Shown: piece by piece, positions 42,096-47,428 of the stretch
How positions within the stretch are numbered: position 1 is the first letter of the stretch
Layout: every line of letters begins with the position of its first letter
Source of the DNA: Spirulina sp. CCY15215
GTDB taxonomy: Bacteria; Cyanobacteriota; Cyanobacteriia; Cyanobacteriales; Spirulinaceae
Length of the DNA: 47,428 nt
Assembly: GCF_016888125.1 (NCBI RefSeq)
Contig: NZ_JACSWA010000358.1
Span: 1 to 47,428, forward strand
Reading direction: 5' to 3'
Translations under genes and position numbers: made by a program
The notes under the pieces: generated by a model
What the model was told of the DNA's origin: nothing
Database searches by the model: none
The model's input: only the letters and a program-made list of their open reading frames with translations

Positions 42096-43133
42096 ATGGA
42101 TGGGACAACCACCTTAAAGAAGGGAGATATCTTAATTGTGGATGATACGCCCAACAATCTACGACTTTTATCAACCCTGTTGCAAAACCACGATTATGAG
42201 GCGCGGAGCGTGCTGAGTGGGGAAATGGCCTTAAGAGCCGCCCGCTCTGCTGCGCCGGATCTAATTCTCCTTGATATTAGTATGCCAATTATGGATGGTT
42301 ATGAGGTCTGTAGAAAACTCAAAGCGGATACCAGGACTCGGGAAGTACCGGTTATTTTTATTAGTGCTTTCAATGAAGCAATGGATAAAGTTCGCGCTTT
42401 TGAAGTGGGAGGTGTGGATTATATCACCAAGCCTTTTCAATGGGCTGAAGTCTTAGTGCGAGTAGAAAATCAATTAAAAATTCGTTCTTTGCAAACTCAG
42501 TTATTGGCACAAAATGCTCAATTGCAACAAGAAATACAAGAACGCCTTAAAGTAGAATACGCCTTGCAAGCCGCCAATCAAAAATTACAGAATCTCGCCA
42601 ATTCTGATGGGTTAACTGGAGCCGCCAATCGTCGTCGCTTTGATGAATACTTGCAAATGCAGTGGGAGGAACTACAACAGCAATGCACTCCCCTTTCCCT
42701 AATTTTATGCGATGTGGACTATTTTAAACGCTACAACGATACCTACGGTCATTTAGCTGGAGATAGTTGCTTGCAGGCGATTGTACGCGGTATTGAAGAG
42801 GCGATCGTCCAGCCGGAACAAGAGCTTATTCCCAAGATATTATTAGCGCGATATGGCGGGGAAGAATTTGCGATCGTGATTCCCCATGCCGATCGCCAAT
42901 TGGCGTACAAAGTTGCCCGAGAAATTCATGAGGCGGTACAACAGTTGCAAATTGCTCACAGTCAATCATCCATTGGAGAATGGGTGACGGTAAGTGTGGG
43001 GGTTGCCACGACGATCCCCGCTCCCTCTCTCGATCCCAAAGATTTGATCGCCCGTGCTGACGATGCTCTCTATGCAGCAAAAGCCCAAGGCCGCGATCGC
43101 GTTGTCGCCGATGAAACCCTCAAGAAAAACTGA
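42096..43133 (+). CDS. Response regulator with GGDEF output (diguanylate cyclase)
   Basis: The 345-residue product has a receiver domain (1-130: DILIVDDTPNNLRLLSTLLQ with the acidic pair, phospho-Asp in LILLDISMPIMDG, Lys in YITKPFQWAEV). A coiled linker and a GGDEF domain (about 170-340) follow, with CDVDYFKRYNDTYGHLAGD and RYGGEEF. The active-site motif is intact, so cyclic di-GMP synthesis is expected; the RxxD inhibitory site just before GGEEF is absent. GGAGG lies ten bases before the ATG. The receiver is closely related to that of the gene at 43536. Confidence 0.92.
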   Translation: MDGTTTLKKGDILIVDDTPNNLRLLSTLLQNHDYEARSVLSGEMALRAARSAAPDLILLDISMPIMDGYEVCRKLKADTRTREVPVIFISAFNEAMDKVRAFEVGGVDYITKPFQWAEVLVRVENQLKIRSLQTQLLAQNAQLQQEIQERLKVEYALQAANQKLQNLANSDGLTGAANRRRFDEYLQMQWEELQQQCTPLSLILCDVDYFKRYNDTYGHLAGDSCLQAIVRGIEEAIVQPEQELIPKILLARYGGEEFAIVIPHADRQLAYKVAREIHEAVQQLQIAHSQSSIGEWVTVSVGVATTIPAPSLDPKDLIARADDALYAAKAQGRDRVVADETLKKN

Positions 43134-43164
43134 CCAAAGCAAAAAATTGCCACTAAACCTAAAA

Positions 43165-43505
43165 ATGGAGAGTGAAGGTTAGCCATTGATTAAAATCAAT
43201 GGTAGCCCTTCCGAGACGGGTTTTAACCCGTCAAGAGATATTAAGAGAAAGAAGCTATTTTGTGGTAATTTAAAAACAAGGAGGTGATGCAAGATGTATG
43301 GATGTCAGCAACATTTAATCAAAGATTCCCCAGAGGTTATGGCGGTTCTCGAATATATCTGTTCGGAAGCCAATAAGCTAACGAACTGCGGGATTTACTA
43401 TTGCCGTCAAATACTGTTCAAAGCCAGAAGATTTCTAACAAGAGGAGAACTGGACAAAGAGTTAAAAAGTAACATTCACTTTAAAGCAATCTGCTTTAAG
43501 AGATC
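43165..43505 (+). mobile_element. Truncated IS200/IS605-family element (TnpB type)
   Basis: The left part has two perfect palindromes, CCATTGATT-AA-AATCAATGG (43183-43202) and GACGGGTT-TT-AACCCGTC (43215-43232), of the kind found at the left ends of IS605-type elements. The start of a TnpB gene follows. The right boundary is near a TTAAAGCA-TGCTTTAA palindrome (43481-43499). No TnpA is present. It is a decayed, non-autonomous copy wedged between the two response regulator genes. Confidence 0.65.
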
Positions 43506-43539
43506 GGTATTGTACCTTACTCATTGTTCATTGAAATGA
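43294..43539 (+). pseudogene. tnpB 5' fragment
   Basis: The first 60 residues (MYGCQQHLIKDSPEVMAVLE, then TNCGIYYCRQILFKARRFLT, then GELDKELKSNIHFKA) match the start of cyanobacterial IS605-family TnpB. After HFKA the match ends and the frame runs on to a stop at 43539. The RuvC nuclease part is missing, so it cannot be active. The ribosome site is a perfect AAGGAGGTGAT at 43278-43288. The last codons overlap the start of the next gene. Confidence 0.8.
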
Positions 43540-45026
43540 CGGATTTGGTTCCTAATCCTCAAAAGAGTTTTGAAACCTCTAGCGGCGATATCTTAGCTAT
43601 AGATGATGTTCCCAACAACCTCAGAATTTTGTCGTCCCTTTTGAGCCAAAAAGGATATAAAGTTCGCAGCGTAATTAGTGGGGAAATGGCTTTAAAGGCT
43701 GCACAGTCGGCTCCTCCCGATTTGATTTTGCTGGATATTAATCTACCCCGCATGGATGGTTATGAAGTTTGCCAAAAATTAAAACAAAATGAAATCACTC
43801 GCGATATTCCTGTTATTTTCATCAGTGCTTTAAGTGATGTCCTGGATAAGGTGAAGGCCTTTGCGGTGGGTGGAGTGGATTATATTACCAAACCTTTTCA
43901 ATTTGCTGAAGTTGTGGTGCGAGTGGAGAATCAATTGCGGTTGCGACGATTGCAAAAAGAATTGGAGTCGCAAAATACCCAGTTAGTAAAAGAAAACCGC
44001 GATCGCATTGCCGCAGAAGCAGCATTACAAGCATCAGAGGTTGAGTTAAGGGCATTATTTGCCGCAATGGACGATATTATTTTGGTTTTCGATCGCCAAG
44101 GAATTTGTTTGAAAATTGCCCCCACTAAGTCAGATCGCCCTCTCTTAGAGAGAGAACATTCGAGTCATTTAACAGTCAGGGATTTATTTCCCCCAGAACA
44201 AGCGGCACTACACCTACATCACATTCAAGAGGTCTTAAAAATGCGCCAGACGGTTACAGTAGAGTATTATTTACCGATTGACTATAAGAAACGCTGGTTT
44301 TCGGCCAATGTTTCCCTCCTGTCTGAGGATACAGTAATTTGGGTGGCTCGAGATATTACAGCAAGCAAAGAAGCAGAATCTGCTTTGCGACAACAAAAAG
44401 CGCGATCAGAACAATTATTATTAAATATTCTTCCGGAACCGATCGCCAAACGTTTACAAGCTGAAGAGAGTACCATTGCTGATAAGTTTGATGAGGTAAC
44501 TGTATTATTTGCCGATTTGGTCAATTTTACGGAAATTTCGACGCAACTTTCTTCGATTGAATTAGTAGAGATTTTAAATGTTATTTTCTCGGATTTTGAT
44601 TATCTAGCACAGCGTCACGGTTTGGAGAAAATTAAAACTATTGGTGATGCTTATATGGCAGTTGCAGGGTTGCCTTATCCGAAAAGCGACGGGGTAGAAG
44701 CGTCGGCAAATATGGCATTAGATTTATTAGAAACTATTAAGGAATTTAATGCGGGTACGGGTAAAAATTTCGCGTTGAGAGTGGGTTTGCACGTGGGTCC
44801 GGTAGTAGCGGGAGTGATTGGAGTGAGTAAGTTTATTTACGATCTTTGGGGGGATACAGTGAATGTTGCCTCGCGCATGGAATCCCAAGGATTACCTCAT
44901 CAAATTCAAGTTTCCCAGGCAATTTATGATGTTCTACAGGAGTCTTATCTCTTGGAAGAACGAGGAGCAATTAAAGTAAAAGGAAAAGGAGAAATGATCA
45001 CCTATTGGTTGCACGGGAAGAAATAA
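43536..45026 (+). CDS. Response regulator with PAS-like and adenylate/guanylate cyclase domains
   Basis: The 496-residue product has a receiver (about 15-145; phospho-Asp in LILLDINLPRMDG, Lys in YITKPFQFAEV), a coiled linker, and a PAS-like domain (about 170-280, DIILVFDRQGICLKIAPTKS). A class III cyclase domain follows (about 300-490): VLFADLVNFTEI and KTIGDAYMAVAG carry the metal aspartates, and the Lys before TIGDAY, LWGDTVNVASRMES the others. These residues suit adenylate cyclase. The ATG at 43536 follows a truncated transposon, which probably replaced or moved the promoter. The receiver is a close paralogue of the one at 42096. Confidence 0.92.
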   Translation: MTDLVPNPQKSFETSSGDILAIDDVPNNLRILSSLLSQKGYKVRSVISGEMALKAAQSAPPDLILLDINLPRMDGYEVCQKLKQNEITRDIPVIFISALSDVLDKVKAFAVGGVDYITKPFQFAEVVVRVENQLRLRRLQKELESQNTQLVKENRDRIAAEAALQASEVELRALFAAMDDIILVFDRQGICLKIAPTKSDRPLLEREHSSHLTVRDLFPPEQAALHLHHIQEVLKMRQTVTVEYYLPIDYKKRWFSANVSLLSEDTVIWVARDITASKEAESALRQQKARSEQLLLNILPEPIAKRLQAEESTIADKFDEVTVLFADLVNFTEISTQLSSIELVEILNVIFSDFDYLAQRHGLEKIKTIGDAYMAVAGLPYPKSDGVEASANMALDLLETIKEFNAGTGKNFALRVGLHVGPVVAGVIGVSKFIYDLWGDTVNVASRMESQGLPHQIQVSQAIYDVLQESYLLEERGAIKVKGKGEMITYWLHGKK

Positions 45027-45094
45027 GCTATATTTCCTTGATAAACTATAAACTGTTTCTCTATCGCTTATGCTCAATTTTTTGGAGAGGGAAA

Positions 45095-46063
45095 TCAAGG
45101 CACTCGGGTTAATGCTTCGCGAACTACTTCAACTCCTGCACCCAAGGGATAGATATTTTCTGTAATATAGCGTTTCCATGCTTTTGCCCCTGGTTGTCCT
45201 GCAAATAATTGTAAGATATGGCGGGTGATACTGTTCGGTTTTAGTCCTTTCCCTGTCCAGTATTCAAGATAAGGGAACATTGCTTTTGCTACTTCTCGAC
45301 GAGTCGGTGGTATATTAGCATCCCCATAAAAATCGCGATCGCAGCTAACAAATAAATAAGGATTATCATAGGCAGCACGTCCGATCATTACCGCATCAAT
45401 AGATTGTAGTTGTTCTCGCACCTGTTGCCAGTTAGTAAATCCACCATTAATTTCTATGATGAGATGGGGGAATTCTTGCTTGAGACGATGAACATCGGCA
45501 TAACGCAAAGGAGGAATGGTGCGATTTTCTTTGGGACTCAATCCTTGCAACCATGCCTTTCGCGCATGAATGGTAAAATGCAGACATCCGGCTTCCGAGA
45601 CAATACGAACGAATTCTCGCAGATCTTCATAGCGATCGCGATCATCTACCCCAATTCTATGTTTAACTGTGACGGGAATCGAGACGGTTTTTTGCATTGC
45701 TTGGACTGCTTTGGCTACAGTTTCCGGTTGCAGCATCAAACAAGCGCCAAAATTGCCACTTTGCACTCGCGAACTAGGACAGCCTACATTTAGGTTTACT
45801 GCGTCATAGCCCCACTCTTCCGCAATTTTTGCACAAGTTATCAACTCTTCTCGATTATCGCCTCCTACCTGCAAAACGAGAGGTTTTTCTTCTGGGGAGA
45901 AACCGAGGAGTTTTTCGCGATCGCCGTGCAGAATAGCTGCCGTTGTTACCATTTCTGTATAAAGGAGCGTCCGTCGCGTAATTTGCCGTATAAAATAGCG
46001 AAAATGGCGATCGGTGCGATCCATCATCGGTGCAATGCTAACGGGATACTGAATTCTGTTCAT
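45095..46063 (-). CDS. dusA: tRNA-dihydrouridine synthase A
   Basis: DusA reduces uridine to dihydrouridine in tRNA D-loops using FMN and NADPH. The 322-residue product has SIAPMMDRTDRHFRYFIRQI at the start, VGGDNREELITCAKIAEEWG, and the catalytic cysteine in NLNVGCPSSRVQSGNFGACL. HARKAWLQGLSPKENR and the phosphate site INGGFTNWQQ follow. These mark DusA rather than DusB/C. The frame opens at 46096 but the ATG at 46063 has GGAGAAGAA upstream and fits. It overlaps aroE by 26 bases, so it is the second gene of an operon. Confidence 0.93.
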   Translation of the reverse strand: MNRIQYPVSIAPMMDRTDRHFRYFIRQITRRTLLYTEMVTTAAILHGDREKLLGFSPEEKPLVLQVGGDNREELITCAKIAEEWGYDAVNLNVGCPSSRVQSGNFGACLMLQPETVAKAVQAMQKTVSIPVTVKHRIGVDDRDRYEDLREFVRIVSEAGCLHFTIHARKAWLQGLSPKENRTIPPLRYADVHRLKQEFPHLIIEINGGFTNWQQVREQLQSIDAVMIGRAAYDNPYLFVSCDRDFYGDANIPPTRREVAKAMFPYLEYWTGKGLKPNSITRHILQLFAGQPGAKAWKRYITENIYPLGAGVEVVREALTRVP

Positions 46064-46979
46064 TTCTTTCTTCTCCAATAACCTTTTCTTCTCCAATCTC
46101 CTTTTTCCCCTCTATTCTACTCTGTAAGTTCTCTAATAATGCTTGACGCATAATCTGGGCAGGGATAGGCTGTTGCAACCAGAGTCCCAATGCTGCGGCA
46201 CCTTGTTGTACTAGCATTTCGCTACCGTCGATCGCCATTGCACCACATTTTTTTGCCAGTTGTAAAAAGCGGGTAGGACTGGGGGTATAAATGAGATCGT
46301 AGGCGATCGCGCCTACAGGTAATTGTTTTAAAGTAGCTTCATCTAGAGGAGAGCGATCGACATGAGGCGACATTCCCACAGGAGTAGAATTGACCAAAAG
46401 CTGAGTTTCCGATACCAGTGTAGGTAATTCATCCCACAGATGCACCCGAACAGCCCCAGCAAAGGGCGTATCTTGCCAACTTAGTTTAAATTTGTCCAAT
46501 TTACCGCGATCGCGTCCCACAACGCGGATTTCTGAGCAACCCAATTCAACGCACCCCGCAACAACCGCCCGCGCCGCACCGCCATTGCCTAAAATAACTG
46601 GAGTAATCTTGCGCCAATTGCATTCTAATTCTCTTAAAGGCGCAATAAAACCGATCGCATCGGTATTTGTTCCTTCCCATCCCTTCTCACTGCGCCAAAC
46701 CGTATTCACCGCCCCGATCGCCTGCGCTACGGGAGAAACTTCAGCTAGTAGGGGAATAATTGCCTGTTTGTGAGGAATAGTAATATTAAATCCCACCAAG
46801 GCGATCGCGGCAAATCCGTCTAATGCTCGGGCTAAATTCTCCTTTTGGATGGGAAAAGGAAGATAAACATAATCTAACCCCAAATGCGCGATCGCGGCGT
46901 TGTGCATGGCAGGAGAGAGGGAATGTTCCACCGGATCGCCAATGACTCCCAATAATTTTGTTTTTCCGGTAATAGGCAT
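46038..46979 (-). CDS. aroE: Shikimate dehydrogenase
   Basis: AroE reduces 3-dehydroshikimate with NADPH in aromatic amino acid synthesis. The 313-residue product has GDPVEHSLSPAMHNAAIAHL (substrate site), NITIPHKQAIIPL with the catalytic Lys, NTDAIGF, the NADP site VILGNGGAARAVVAG and the downstream NSTPVGM. The C-terminal tail after IMRQALLENLQSRIE is an extra charged stretch (KKEIGEEKVIGEERNEQN) that overlaps dusA. tyrA at 28770 acts further down the same pathway. Confidence 0.94.
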   Translation of the reverse strand: MPITGKTKLLGVIGDPVEHSLSPAMHNAAIAHLGLDYVYLPFPIQKENLARALDGFAAIALVGFNITIPHKQAIIPLLAEVSPVAQAIGAVNTVWRSEKGWEGTNTDAIGFIAPLRELECNWRKITPVILGNGGAARAVVAGCVELGCSEIRVVGRDRGKLDKFKLSWQDTPFAGAVRVHLWDELPTLVSETQLLVNSTPVGMSPHVDRSPLDEATLKQLPVGAIAYDLIYTPSPTRFLQLAKKCGAMAIDGSEMLVQQGAAALGLWLQQPIPAQIMRQALLENLQSRIEGKKEIGEEKVIGEERNEQNSVSR

Positions 46980-47016
46980 TGTTAATAAGCAGTAAATAAT
47001 TGAGCGATCGAAACTA

Positions 47017-47428
47017 TTATTCTGGTTCTTGAAAGCGATCGATTAACTCTTCACGAGATAACTGCAACAGTAGAGGCGTAAATTCTTCCGAAGATAGTTT
47101 CATAATAGATGGAATAATTGCTGCCAATTTTTCATCCATTTCTCCAAAGCGAACTTGGAAAATATTTTCGATGAGACGGCGAGTAGCTTCTTTTTCACCT
47201 TCACCTTTTCCTTGTTGAAGAAATTCTTCTTTGGCTTCTTGACGAACTTCTTGACGAACTTCTTGGCGAACTTCTTGACGAACTTCTTGGCGAACTTCTT
47301 GGCGAACTTCTTGACGAACTTCTTGGCGAATTTCTTGACGAACTTCTGCCATTGCTTCTTCATACATTTGGGTCAAAGTCATAATCAAATCCTCATCATC
47401 ACGATCTAAATCTTGTTCTTTATTTTGG
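47017..47428 (-). CDS. Rpn/DUF4351-like protein, C-terminal part (runs off the window)
   Basis: The frame is open from the right edge (CAA AAT AAA GAA ... in phase), so the ATG at 47388 is internal and the gene begins outside the window. The visible part has a LTQMYEEAMAEVRQE lead, a block of QEVR repeats (47230-47345) forming a charged coil, then a C-terminal helical domain with IENIFQVRFGEMDEKLAAII and LSREELIDRFQE. This architecture is common at the end of Rpn/PD-(D/E)XK transposase-derived proteins of cyanobacteria. The nuclease domain itself cannot be seen. Confidence 0.6.
   Translation of the reverse strand, partial: QNKEQDLDRDDEDLIMTLTQMYEEAMAEVRQEIRQEVRQEVRQEVRQEVRQEVRQEVRQEVRQEAKEEFLQQGKGEGEKEATRRLIENIFQVRFGEMDEKLAAIIPSIMKLSSEEFTPLLLQLSREELIDRFQEPE
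47228..47345. repeat. 12-bp coding tandem repeat (QEVR)
   Basis: CGAACTTCTTG(A/G) recurs about nine times on the plus strand and encodes (R)QEVRQEVR on the minus strand. A perfect-looking frame on the other phases gives KKFVKKFAKK, which is only a shadow. Copy number is likely to vary by slippage. Confidence 0.9.

Noticed and set aside
47100-47363. Lysine/phenylalanine-rich amphipathic peptide gene
   Set aside because: It is only another frame of the 12-bp QEVR repeat, which lies in the real minus-strand gene; no ribosome site.

Overview
The window is cyanobacterial chromosome. The octamer GCGATCGC (HIP1) is very frequent, inside genes and between them. The gene content also fits: ferredoxin-type glutamate synthase, DUF3086/DUF3119, NIL-ferredoxin, a TxlA-type thioredoxin, XisH/XisI, Uma2, many pentapeptide and TPR repeats, and tandem heptamer repeats. 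Genus cannot be fixed from this sequence alone; a filamentous, repeat-rich lineage is an inference.

Layout. 1-4.07 kb: repeats, a DUF547 lipoprotein, plsY and the coupled DUF3119-DUF3086 pair. 4.1-13.6 kb: an accessory island that starts at a tRNA-like 3' remnant. It holds a divergent TerB-like / membrane-active pair, DUF2281-MazF, a PD-(D/E)XK nuclease with a winged-helix/zinc-ribbon partner, an antitoxin-RelE pair, an XRE antitoxin remnant, frameshifted xisH with xisI, an antitoxin tail, and a DUF262-HEPN operon. Most cassettes in 4.1-11.3 kb are separated by a modular intergenic repeat whose modules begin and end on HIP1 octamers. 13.6-35.7 kb: mostly core genes (gltS, txlA, tyrA, speE, lnt, leuB), with regulators (histidine kinase, BlaI/M56), a phosphodiester glycosidase, Uma2, TPR and pentapeptide proteins, and an intact DUF433-DUF5615 module. 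35.7-39.9 kb: a second accessory patch with duplicated HIP1-joined fragments, hicB, a decayed DUF433-DUF5615 locus and a Septu-like PtuA-PtuB pair. 39.9-47.4 kb: hisA, a nitrilase, two paralogous response regulators with cyclase outputs separated by a broken TnpB element, dusA, aroE, and the 3' end of a Rpn/DUF4351-like gene running off the window.

How it works together. Core genes cover nitrogen assimilation (Fd-GOGAT), amino acid synthesis (leuB, hisA, tyrA, aroE), lipid and lipoprotein synthesis (plsY, lnt), polyamines (speE) and tRNA modification (dusA). The accessory blocks are dominated by small toxin-antitoxin and defence-type modules in intact, frameshifted and decayed states, as expected in a region of steady gain and loss.

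Most interesting signals: (1) the HIP1-bounded modular repeat that punctuates the defence cassettes; (2) gene fragments joined exactly at HIP1 octamers near 36.1 and 37.3 kb; (3) the unrecognised divergent TerB / hydrophobic-hairpin pair; (4) the nuclease plus winged-helix/zinc-ribbon pair; (5) a palindromic repeat carried in frame inside gltS; (6) heptamer repeats placed directly before the speE and hisA start codons.
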